DNA of 5,043 bases. It comes from Verrucomicrobiota bacterium. Lineage in GTDB: Bacteria > Verrucomicrobiota > Verrucomicrobiia > Limisphaerales > JAHEOI01. The position numbers were made by a program, and so were the translations under genes. Shown here piece after piece: positions 1 to 5,043 of the stretch. Within the stretch, counting starts at the first letter, position 1; each line of letters opens with the position of its first letter. The stretch covers positions 1-5,043 of the forward strand of contig JAHEOI010000289.1 of the NCBI GenBank assembly GCA_018610125.1, read 5' to 3'. The notes under the pieces are model-generated. The model worked only from the letters and a program-made list of their open reading frames with translations. It was not told the origin of the DNA and did no database searches.

Positions 1-33
1 GAACGGCACGGTAAGCGCGGCAAGCTCCGGGTC

Positions 34-60
34 CCTTCTCCTCTTCTTAACGGGAGAAGG
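34..60. repeat. Inverted repeat, 8-bp stem, 11-base loop
   Basis: CCTTCTCC at 34-41 is perfectly complementary to GGAGAAGG at 53-60, with the loop at 42-52. The flank that follows (GTCAGGATGAGGGG) is purine-rich. Pyrimidine/purine inverted repeats followed by a GRTGAGGG-like tail are common between genes in many bacterial genomes, so this is probably one copy of a dispersed family; that is inference from general appearance. Neither side has an adjacent T-run, so it is not a standard intrinsic terminator. Confidence 0.55.
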
Positions 61-109
61 TCAGGATGAGGGGATTCTGTTAATAAAAAAAAAGCACCTT
101 GGAGAAGAG

Positions 110-134
110 GACGCCGGGGACGGCGTCCCTATCA
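110..134 (+). repeat. Short palindromic repeat, copy 1
   Basis: The core CGGGGACGGCGTCCCTATCA (115-134) matches copies at 3291-3310 (same strand) and 4736-4755 (opposite strand), differing from each at one base. Arms GACGCC (110-115) and GGCGTC (122-127) form a 6-bp stem around the loop GGGGAC, and one more G-C pair (109/128) extends it. Relative to copy 2 both arms are changed so that pairing is kept. It begins about 14 bases past the fcl stop codon in the direction of transcription. Confidence 0.75.
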
Positions 135-148
135 GGGGGGCATCGCCA

Positions 149-1093
149 CTACGCGCGCACCGTCGCTCGGCTGCGCTCATCCAAAAATGCCCGGTAGGTT
201 TGCTCGATGCCGCGCTTTAGCGAGATTCTCGACTCCCAGCCGAGCCGTTTCATCTTGGTGACGTCGAGCAACTTTCGCGGTGTTCCATCAGGCATGGTGG
301 TATCCCAATCGATCTCGCCCTGAAATCCGACTGTCTCTCGGACCGTTTCCGCCAGCTCGGCAATCGAGACATCGGTACCGGTGCCGATATTGACCCAGTC
401 AGGCGGCTCCGAAATCCGAAGCAAATGCCGGCAGGCGTCAGCCAGGTCATCCACATGGAGGAATTCACGCCGGGGCTGTCCGCTGCCCCATGCGGTTACA
501 CTGGCGTCGCCGGCCTCACGCGCCTCATGGAACTTGCGGATAAGCGCCGGCAGCACATGCGAATTTTGGGGATGGTAGTTATCGCCCGGCCCATAGAGGT
601 TGCTAGGCAATGCCGAATGAAAGCAGACCCCATATTGCTGTCGGAACGCCTGACAGAGCTTGATCCCGGCAATCTTGGCAATGGCATAAGCCTCGTTGGT
701 CGACTCGAGCGGCCCGGTAAGCAAGGCATCCTCGGTCATTGGCTGCGGCGCATGCTTGGGATAGATACACGAACTGCCGAGGAAAAGGAGCCGTTCCGTC
801 CCGGCCTCGTAAGCAGCCCGGATCAAATTGGAGGCGATTGCCAGATTGTCATCGAGAAACTCGGCCGGATAAGTCTTGTTGGCGTAAATGCCACCGACCT
901 TGGCCGCCGCGACAATAACAATCTCTGGTCGCTCGGTCTGGAAAAAATCATTGACAGCCGCTTGCGACGTCAAATCAAGCTCTTGATGGGAACGCAACAG
1001 CAGATGACGGCAGCCTTCCGCTCGGAAGCGCCGTTCGAGGGCACTTCCGACCATCCCTCGATGGCCCGCAATGTAAATCTTCTTATCGATCAT
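149..1093 (-). CDS. fcl: GDP-L-fucose synthase (GDP-4-keto-6-deoxymannose 3,5-epimerase-4-reductase)
   Basis: This cytoplasmic enzyme carries out the last step of GDP-L-fucose synthesis: it epimerises GDP-4-keto-6-deoxy-D-mannose at C3 and C5, then reduces C4 with NADPH. The 314 residues match the usual length of about 310-325. The N-terminal Rossmann fold has G10-x-x-G13-x-x-G16. The catalytic set is complete: S107 in LGSSCIYP, Y136 and K140 in the YxxxK motif, and the acid/base pair C109 and H179; these fall at the same numbers as I recall for the E. coli enzyme. RREFLHVDDLADA (208-220) and LLDVTK-KRLGWE (275-287) are typical of the C-terminal substrate domain. The ATG lies 22 bases after the gmd stop, with AAGGAAG about 12 bases upstream. 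It is the last gene of the block and receives the Gmd product. The gene looks intact. Confidence 0.97.
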   Translation of the reverse strand: MIDKKIYIAGHRGMVGSALERRFRAEGCRHLLLRSHQELDLTSQAAVNDFFQTERPEIVIVAAAKVGGIYANKTYPAEFLDDNLAIASNLIRAAYEAGTERLLFLGSSCIYPKHAPQPMTEDALLTGPLESTNEAYAIAKIAGIKLCQAFRQQYGVCFHSALPSNLYGPGDNYHPQNSHVLPALIRKFHEAREAGDASVTAWGSGQPRREFLHVDDLADACRHLLRISEPPDWVNIGTGTDVSIAELAETVRETVGFQGEIDWDTTMPDGTPRKLLDVTKMKRLGWESRISLKRGIEQTYRAFLDERSRATVRA

Positions 1094-1115
1094 CCCGAAA
1101 GTAATCTTCCTTCAT

Positions 1116-2204
1116 TTACTCATCTGCGGTTCCGTTAGGTATTGCTCCGCGCCTGACCAGCATCTCCTCTTTCTTGAATTTTTCCTTCACAGCATCTCGG
1201 TAGTCCTTAAGGCCGGCCTCTTCCTGAGCCAGCTCGAGATCCGCTTCAACCATCAGCCGCACGAGCTCTTTGAAGCGGACTTTCGGCTCCCAACCGAGCT
1301 GTTGCTTTGCCTTGGCGGGGTCGCCGACCAGGTAATCCACCTCTGCCGGGCGCTCGTATCGAGGATCGTATTTGACGTATTGCCGCCAATCGAGGTCGAG
1401 CAGAGCAAATGCTTCTTCAACAAACTCTCGAACACTGTGGGTTTCATTGGTCGCGATGACATAATCATCGGCACGATCCTGCTGGAGCATTAACCACATC
1501 ATCTCCACATATTCCCGGGCATAGCCCCAATCTCGCTTGGCGTCAAGATTCCCGAGATAGACCGATTTTTGAAGGCCCAGCTTGATCCGGGTGGCCGCCC
1601 GAGTGATCTTGCGGGTGACAAATGTTTCTCCGCGCCGAGGCGATTCATGATTGAAGAGGATCCCGTTGCTCGCGTGCAGGTCGTAGGCCTCGCGATAATT
1701 GACGGTAAGCCAGTAGGCGTAGACCTTGGAGCACGCATAGGGTGAGCGCGGCCAAAACGGCGTCTGCTCGGTTTGGGAGACCTCACCCGTCTTGCCAAAC
1801 ATCTCCGACGACGATGCCTGGTAGTAACGCACCTTTTTGATTAATCCGGTCTCTCGAATCGCTTCCAAAATCCTTAACGCCCCCAGACCATCCACGTCGC
1901 CGGTATACTCGGGGATATCGTAAGAGACCCGGACATGGCTCTGAGCCCCGAGATTGTAGATCTCATCCGGTTGGAGCTCGTAAAGCAGCTTGACCATTTG
2001 AACCGAATCGCTGAGATCACCATAATGCAGGATCAGCCGCACATCCGGGTTATGCGGATCCTGGTACAAATGGTCAATACGGCCCGTATTGAAGCTGGAA
2101 GATCGACGGATCACGCCATGGACTTCGTATCCTTTTTCGAGGAGGATCTCTGTCAGATACGAGCCATCCTGCCCTGTAATTCCGGTCACTAACGCCCGCT
2201 TCAT
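1116..2204 (-). CDS. gmd: GDP-mannose 4,6-dehydratase
   Basis: Gmd converts GDP-D-mannose to GDP-4-keto-6-deoxy-D-mannose in the cytoplasm using bound NADP; it is the committed step towards GDP-L-fucose and related 6-deoxy sugars. The 362 residues are close to the family norm (about 345-375). The nucleotide-binding motif is G8-ITG11-QDG14, followed by the characteristic VIRRSSSFNT (31-40), which binds the cofactor phosphate. Catalytic residues are S132, E134 (SSSEMFG), Y156 and K160 (SPYACSK). NHESPRRGETFVTRKI (185-200) is a family signature. Position 132 is Ser where the E. coli enzyme has Thr; either works in this family. The ATG overlaps the stop codon of the upstream decarboxylase (ATGA) and has no good Shine-Dalgarno sequence, so translational coupling is likely. 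The fcl gene follows directly and uses its product. Confidence 0.98.
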   Translation of the reverse strand: MKRALVTGITGQDGSYLTEILLEKGYEVHGVIRRSSSFNTGRIDHLYQDPHNPDVRLILHYGDLSDSVQMVKLLYELQPDEIYNLGAQSHVRVSYDIPEYTGDVDGLGALRILEAIRETGLIKKVRYYQASSSEMFGKTGEVSQTEQTPFWPRSPYACSKVYAYWLTVNYREAYDLHASNGILFNHESPRRGETFVTRKITRAATRIKLGLQKSVYLGNLDAKRDWGYAREYVEMMWLMLQQDRADDYVIATNETHSVREFVEEAFALLDLDWRQYVKYDPRYERPAEVDYLVGDPAKAKQQLGWEPKVRFKELVRLMVEADLELAQEEAGLKDYRDAVKEKFKKEEMLVRRGAIPNGTADE

Positions 2205-3139
2205 GTGTCACTGAAAAATCGATCCTTAAAAAAATCGACGGTCCTTTTCAATCCTTCGTCAAGCCGGCATTTCGGCTCCCACCCGAGGTATTTTTGGGCA
2301 AGTGCGATATCGGGCTGTCGCTGTCGGGGATCATCTTCCGGCAACGGGTAATAGACAATCTTGGAACGACTCCGGGTCAATTCGATCACTCGGTTCGCGA
2401 GCTCGGACATCGTGTACTCGCCGGGATTGCCCAAGTTTATGGGACCGACCGTTTCTGTCTGGCTCATCAGCCGGTACATCCCATCGACCAAATCATCAAC
2501 ATAACAGAATGATCGCGTTTGGGATCCATCGCCATACACCGTGATGTCTTCGCCTTTCAGCGCCTGGAGGATGAAGTTCGAAACCACGCGTCCGTCATTG
2601 GGAAGCATCCGGGGTCCGAATGTATTGAAGATGCGAGCGACACGAACGTCGACTCCGTTTTCCCGATAGTAATCGAAGAACAAGGTTTCGGCGCATCGCT
2701 TGCCTTCATCGTAGCAAGCACGTGGGCCGATCGGATTGACATTCCCGCGATACGCTTCGGTTTGCGGATGCTCGGTGGGATCGCCGTAAACCTCCGAAGT
2801 CGAGGCCTGTAACACGCGGGCCTTCACCCGCTTGGCCAGGCCCAAGACGTTGATCGCCCCCATCACCGAGGTCTTGGTTGTCTTGATCGGGTTGTATTGG
2901 TAGTGGATCGGCGACGCCGGGCATGCGAGATTGTAAATCTGATCGACCTCCGCTTTAAACGGATCGACCACATCGTGACGGAACAGCTCAAACCGGAAGT
3001 TCCCCAGCAGATGCTGGATGTTATCTTTCCGTCCGGTAAAAAAGTTATCCAAGCAAAGGACCTCGTGGCCTTCGTTGAGCAGACGCTCGCATAGATGACT
3101 GCCCAGAAAGCCGGCCCCTCCAGTGACTAAGATGCGCAT
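2201..3139 (-). CDS. uxs: UDP-glucuronate decarboxylase (UDP-xylose synthase)
   Basis: This extended SDR enzyme oxidises and decarboxylates UDP-glucuronate and reduces the intermediate to UDP-D-xylose with tightly bound NAD, in the cytoplasm. The 312 residues equal the usual bacterial length. Motifs in order: G7-GAG10-FLG13 NAD-binding loop; LDNFFTGRKDN (30-40); NLACPASPIHYQ (70-81); STSEVYGDP (113-121); Y143-DEGK147-R, the active-site YxxxK in the form typical of this family; ARIFNTFGPRM (168-178); RSFCYVDDLVDG (209-220); PRQRQPDI (271-278); LGWEPK (285-290). dTDP-glucose dehydratase is less likely because YDEGKR and FNTFGPRM are decarboxylase signatures. It is the first gene of the tight three-gene block and overlaps gmd by 4 bases. 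There is no clear Shine-Dalgarno sequence; a heptamer array begins 24 bases upstream of the ATG. Its substrate needs a UDP-glucose dehydrogenase, which is not in this window. Confidence 0.95.
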   Translation of the reverse strand: MRILVTGGAGFLGSHLCERLLNEGHEVLCLDNFFTGRKDNIQHLLGNFRFELFRHDVVDPFKAEVDQIYNLACPASPIHYQYNPIKTTKTSVMGAINVLGLAKRVKARVLQASTSEVYGDPTEHPQTEAYRGNVNPIGPRACYDEGKRCAETLFFDYYRENGVDVRVARIFNTFGPRMLPNDGRVVSNFILQALKGEDITVYGDGSQTRSFCYVDDLVDGMYRLMSQTETVGPINLGNPGEYTMSELANRVIELTRSRSKIVYYPLPEDDPRQRQPDIALAQKYLGWEPKCRLDEGLKRTVDFFKDRFFSDT

Positions 3140-3150
3140 GGTTTGTTTCG

Positions 3151-3163
3151 GCGCCGGCGGCGC
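3151..3163 (-). promoter_or_regulatory. GC-rich hairpin just upstream of the UDP-xylose synthase start
   Basis: GCGCC (3151-3155) and GGCGC (3159-3163) can form a 5-bp all-GC stem with a 3-base loop, ending 11 bases before the ATG. It lies exactly between the heptamer array and the start codon, where a ribosome binding site would be expected, and no Shine-Dalgarno sequence is present. It could affect initiation, but short GC palindromes arise easily by chance in DNA of this composition. Confidence 0.25.
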
Positions 3164-3268
3164 GGTTCAAGGTTCAAGGTTCAAGGTTCAAGGTTCAAGG
3201 TTCAAGGTTCAAGGTTCAAGGTGCAAGGTGCAAGGTGCAAGGTTCAAGGTTCAAGGTTCAAGGTTCAA
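3164..3268. repeat. Heptamer tandem array, 15 perfect-period units of GGTKCAA
   Basis: Fifteen consecutive 7-base units fill 105 bases without any insertion or deletion. Units 1-8 (3164-3219) are GGTTCAA, units 9-11 (3220-3240) are GGTGCAA and units 12-15 (3241-3268) are GGTTCAA again. On the minus strand, the transcribed direction of all genes here, the unit reads TTGAACC. The array occupies most of the 168-base gap between the lyase and the UDP-xylose synthase. Seven-base arrays are prone to change in unit number by replication slippage; the block of three variant units suggests that a unit with one T-to-G change was itself duplicated. Open reading frames across the array give only a meaningless periodic peptide. 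Confidence 0.97.
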
Positions 3269-3275
3269 GGTCCTG

Positions 3276-3303
3276 AAAAAAGTCAGACGTCGGGGACGAC
3301 GTC
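3276..3303 (-). terminator. Possible rho-independent terminator of the lyase gene
   Basis: Reading the minus strand after the lyase stop codon, GACGTC (3303-3298), loop GTCCCC, GACGTC (3291-3286) form a 6-bp stem; TGAC and then six T (3281-3276) follow. The geometry fits a modest intrinsic terminator built from palindromic repeat copy 2. The stem is short, so read-through into the UDP-xylose synthase operon is possible. Confidence 0.4.
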
Positions 3304-3310
3304 CCTATCA
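3286..3310 (+). repeat. Short palindromic repeat, copy 2
   Basis: The core CGGGGACGACGTCCCTATCA (3291-3310) is one base different from copy 1 and identical to copy 3 read on the other strand. Arms GACGTC at 3286-3291 and 3298-3303 enclose the loop GGGGAC. The last three bases, TCA, are the complement of the lyase TGA stop codon, so the repeat reaches the very end of that gene. Similarity to the other copies may continue a few bases into the coding sequence (GGGCGGCTTGCC, compared with GGGGGCATCGCC beside copy 1). Confidence 0.75.
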
Positions 3311-4660
3311 AGGGCGGCTTGCCAGGTAATCGCATAAGAGATTCATGTTCTCGACGAAGGTCCCAATCTTGATCATGTCATTGGTGATCCACCGGCCTTG
3401 CTGATCGAGGCTTGAAATGACGTTCCGAACCCGCTTCTCCAACGTATCGGAGACCGGCTGCGATGCCGCGGACCGCTTTGGCTCATCTCGAGCTCCTTCA
3501 TCGGACATGAAATCTTTGTAGCGTTGAATGGTTGCGGGGATCCCGAACTTCCCTTGCCAGCCGTAGCTTGTTCGCTCACGCCGACTCACTTCCTCGTAAT
3601 CATAAATGATCTTCTCGTCGCTCGCGCGATCGCCATAGATCGGCCGGTTCGTGCCGACCTCATAAAGCCGGGCCCACTTGCCATTATCGAGCTTTGAGCT
3701 TTCCAGCCAATCGATCGCCGCCGGGATCGGCTTGAGGAAACGTGTTTGGTCCGTCGCTTGGTAAAGGGTGATAAGGGATCGGATGTTCCGGCCAGTCACA
3801 GCGCTACAGACGCCCGGGGGCTCAAAGGATCGAGCCCACGCCGGTTGGACCTCCGCGGGGAATCGCGGGGAAGAGAGGCTCGCTTCATCGGACGGGGCAT
3901 ATTGCTGAGCCCAACCGGCTTGCGGGCGCTTCCCTTGGGCAAGAATGATGAAGTCGCCCCCCTTCTTGGCGGATTCGAGATAGGCCGCTTTCCCATACTG
4001 ACGGTAAGCCCTAAGCATGACATTGATGCAGTCGTTGATGGCCAGGTCATTGAAGGTGTAGTAATCGTGGTACCCACCTCTTAACGGGAACCATTGCGGC
4101 CAAGCACCATTGTCAAACTGGGCCTTCATCATGAAGTCAAGACCGAGCCGGATTGAATCGCGGAGCCATGGGTGGTCGACGACACGATCGAGATCCATCA
4201 AAAAATCAAGCGCCCCCTGACTGATTTCATCATCGAAGGTGCAATGGCCGCTCTTGCGTTGCGGGAGGCTCGTTTTGGGATCCATGTGATCGACTTCAAC
4301 CCGGTGGTCCCAGCCACCCTCCTTTCGTTGTCCCCACGCAAGCGCCTTGCCGGCATCCACCGCAGCCGCAAGGTACCGATTATCATCGGTAACCTTGTAA
4401 GCCCGCAAGAAGACTTTCCCGACGCTCGGGGTCCCCGGCGGCTGCACCCAGATTTGGTCCTTGCTCGCTTCTTCATACCTGGCTTCACCAAATCGCTCTT
4501 GCAGATCGAGCGAATACATTCCGACGTAGCCACCTTTGGTATCGATCGACCGCAAAAATTCAGTCGCTCGGTCGAGCGCCGCTTTGGCATCGAAGTCGCG
4601 CGCCTGGAGCGATCCCGATGTCGCCAGCAGCAGAGAGAGAATGATCCATCTTATCGGCAT
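3308..4660 (-). CDS. Secreted pectate lyase, polysaccharide lyase family 10 type
   Basis: The product is predicted to cleave polygalacturonate-type uronic-acid polymers by beta-elimination, outside the cytoplasm. From the chosen ATG it has 450 residues: a signal peptide at 1-20 (positively charged start, core IILSLLL, likely cut after LQA), then an alpha-helical toroid domain from about 25 to 385. Family features visible are GGYVGMYS (43-50), a typical IWVQPPGTPSVG (70-81), GWDHR (116-120), DNGAWPQWFPLRGGYHDYYTFND (183-205; the WPQ and RGGYHD-FND elements mark PL10), WARLYEVGTNRPIYGDR (329-345) and RRERTSYGW (360-368). A charged linker at 385-404 leads to a helical tail that ends at 450. The frame is open to 4828, but those 56 extra codons run through an intergenic repeat and would bury the signal peptide, so 4660 is the better start although its Shine-Dalgarno sequence is weak. 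The exact substrate cannot be read from sequence. Confidence 0.85.
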   Translation of the reverse strand: MPIRWIILSLLLATSGSLQARDFDAKAALDRATEFLRSIDTKGGYVGMYSLDLQERFGEARYEEASKDQIWVQPPGTPSVGKVFLRAYKVTDDNRYLAAAVDAGKALAWGQRKEGGWDHRVEVDHMDPKTSLPQRKSGHCTFDDEISQGALDFLMDLDRVVDHPWLRDSIRLGLDFMMKAQFDNGAWPQWFPLRGGYHDYYTFNDLAINDCINVMLRAYRQYGKAAYLESAKKGGDFIILAQGKRPQAGWAQQYAPSDEASLSSPRFPAEVQPAWARSFEPPGVCSAVTGRNIRSLITLYQATDQTRFLKPIPAAIDWLESSKLDNGKWARLYEVGTNRPIYGDRASDEKIIYDYEEVSRRERTSYGWQGKFGIPATIQRYKDFMSDEGARDEPKRSAASQPVSDTLEKRVRNVISSLDQQGRWITNDMIKIGTFVENMNLLCDYLASRP

Positions 4661-4814
4661 AACGCCATTTTTCCCATTTTGACGGTCGGATGCAAGGTTT
4701 TGGTACGGTGTCATTTTGTTTGGCGGAGGGCAGCCTGATAGGGACGTCGTCCCCGAGTTTCCAAAGAGGGGGAGGAAGAAATAAGTGGGACGTCCGGGAG
4801 AACGGGAGGGTCGA
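4661..4814. other. Gap between epimerase and lyase genes
   Basis: This 154-base non-coding gap contains palindromic repeat copy 3 (4736-4755), a purine run at 4763-4781 and a separate small palindrome GGACGTCC at 4788-4795, which resembles half of the repeat core. I found no convincing -35/-10 pair for the lyase gene and no hairpin plus T-run ending the epimerase gene, so whether the two are co-transcribed is open. Confidence 0.5.
4736..4755 (-). repeat. Short palindromic repeat, copy 3 (opposite orientation)
   Basis: On the minus strand this reads CGGGGACGACGTCCCTATCA, identical to the 20-base core of copy 2. The inner palindrome GGGACG-N-CGTCCC is intact, but the outer 5' arm seen in copies 1 and 2 is replaced by AAACTC, so the 6-bp stem cannot form fully. 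It lies upstream of the lyase start, while copies 1 and 2 follow gene ends. Confidence 0.75.
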
Positions 4815-5043
4815 TCACACCGAGACATCGGCCAGCCAATGCCGGTTATCGAGGTACCATCGGACCGATCGACGGAGGCCTTCCTCCAAGGAGATCTCCG
4901 GTTCCCATCCCAGGATACGCTTTGCCTTTTCGATATCCGCCCAAGTCTCTTTCAAGTCAGCCTTATGAAAAGGCTTATACTCAATCTTCGCCTCTTTTCC
5001 AAGCTCTTTCTCGATCTGCCGAATCACTGTCGTCAGAGCGACC
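4815..5043 (-). CDS. Nucleotide-sugar epimerase/dehydratase of the extended SDR family, C-terminal fragment
   Basis: About 75 C-terminal residues are present and the reading frame stays open to the right edge of the window, so the gene continues beyond it; the GTG at 5027 is an internal codon, not a start. The fragment has the typical C-terminal substrate-domain pattern of UDP-sugar 4-epimerase relatives: IRQIEKELGKEAKIEY, then a HKADLKETWAD element, IEKAKRILGWEPEISLEEGLRR and a final VRWY helix. The sequence ends DVSV before a TGA. UDP-glucuronate 4-epimerase or UDP-glucose/UDP-N-acetylglucosamine 4-epimerase are the likeliest roles, but the NAD-binding and active-site regions lie outside the window, so the substrate cannot be assigned. 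It points the same way as the other sugar-nucleotide genes and lies 154 bases upstream of the lyase. Confidence 0.85.
   Translation of the reverse strand, partial: VALTTVIRQIEKELGKEAKIEYKPFHKADLKETWADIEKAKRILGWEPEISLEEGLRRSVRWYLDNRHWLADVSV

Larger units (their letters stand above)
1..148. other. Non-coding, repeat-rich region downstream of fcl
   Basis: No coding sequence can be supported in this 148-base stretch beyond the fcl stop codon. It holds an inverted repeat (34-60), a run of nine A (85-93, so T9 in the fcl transcript) and copy 1 of the palindromic repeat (110-134). A second short inverted pair, CCTCTTCT at 40-47 and AGAAGAGG at 103-110, links the two repeat zones. The fcl transcript probably ends here, but no canonical terminator is seen: the T9 run lies about 15 bases past the nearest hairpin. 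The first 30 bases show nothing recognisable. Confidence 0.6.

Noticed and set aside
85..127. Intrinsic terminator for fcl from repeat copy 1 and the T9 run
   Set aside because: The hairpin and the T-run are about 15 bases apart, too far for a standard rho-independent terminator, and no other hairpin abuts the T-run.
425..1138. 237-codon open frame on the plus strand opposite fcl
   Set aside because: It lies antisense to a gene with a complete set of family motifs, has no recognisable domain, and long antisense frames are expected in GC-rich coding DNA.
2201..3139. dTDP-glucose 4,6-dehydratase or UDP-glucose 4-epimerase identity for the 312-residue SDR
   Set aside because: The YDEGKR active-site motif, NLACPASP and FNTFGPRM are typical of UDP-glucuronate decarboxylases and not of those families.
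3140..3170. Promoter using the last TTGAAC of the array as a -35 box
   Set aside because: At a 17-base spacing the -10 position reads AACAAA, a poor match, and the start of transcription would fall inside the coding sequence.
3164..3268. CRISPR-like array
   Set aside because: The units are 7 bases and directly adjacent, with no spacers and no cas genes, so this is a simple tandem repeat.
3123..3337. Two plus-strand open frames giving a periodic RFKVQGS-type peptide
   Set aside because: They are translations of the heptamer array in two frames; a 7-base repeat read in triplets always gives a 7-residue periodic peptide. No conserved gene signal supports them.
4172..4738. 188-codon open frame on the plus strand opposite the lyase
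   Set aside because: It is antisense to the signal peptide and N-terminal half of the lyase and runs into the intergenic repeat; the arginine-rich product has no recognisable domain.
4815..5027. Complete 70-residue protein starting at 5027
   Set aside because: The codon there is an internal GTG in a frame open to the window edge, and the sequence matches only the C-terminal part of a much longer SDR family.

Overview
This window is a run of five co-directional minus-strand genes, mostly for making activated sugars. In transcription order (right to left) they are: the C-terminal end of an extended-SDR nucleotide-sugar epimerase, cut by the right edge; a secreted family-10-type pectate lyase; a UDP-glucuronate decarboxylase (UDP-xylose synthase); GDP-mannose 4,6-dehydratase (gmd); and GDP-L-fucose synthase (fcl). 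Four of the five are NAD(P)-binding extended SDR enzymes, and all four carry an LGWE motif near the C-terminus. No RNA gene, transposase, integrase or CRISPR array is visible.

Organism: a Gram-negative, moderately high-GC bacterium. A PL10-type lyase with a signal peptide, a UDP-xylose synthase, GDP-fucose genes, weak Shine-Dalgarno sequences and repeat-rich gene gaps would suit the Planctomycetota/Verrucomicrobiota group. That placement is inference and is not fixed by any marker gene here.

Layout: 1-148 is non-coding and repeat-rich, with an 8-bp-stem inverted repeat at 34-60, an A9 run at 85-93 and copy 1 of a short palindromic repeat. 149-3139 is a compact three-gene block (UDP-xylose synthase, gmd, fcl). 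UDP-xylose synthase and gmd overlap by 4 bases (ATGA), and 22 bases separate gmd from fcl, so this block is very probably one operon. 3140-3307 is a 168-base gap holding a 15-unit heptamer array (3164-3268) and copy 2 of the palindromic repeat, which also forms a possible terminator for the lyase gene. 3308-4660 is the lyase. 4661-4814 holds copy 3 of the palindromic repeat in the opposite orientation, with no convincing promoter. 4815-5043 is the partial epimerase.

Function: gmd and fcl together convert GDP-mannose to GDP-L-fucose, and the decarboxylase makes UDP-xylose from UDP-glucuronate. With the epimerase, the block looks like precursor supply for a fucose- and xylose-containing surface or exported polysaccharide. 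The lyase sits between sugar-nucleotide genes but is exported and acts on uronic-acid polymers, so it may process the product or may be unrelated carbohydrate-degrading cargo.

The enzymes are well-known families. The less ordinary content lies in the gaps: the perfect-period heptamer array, and the three-copy palindromic repeat whose stem shows a compensatory base change between two copies. I see no sign of an undescribed multi-gene system.
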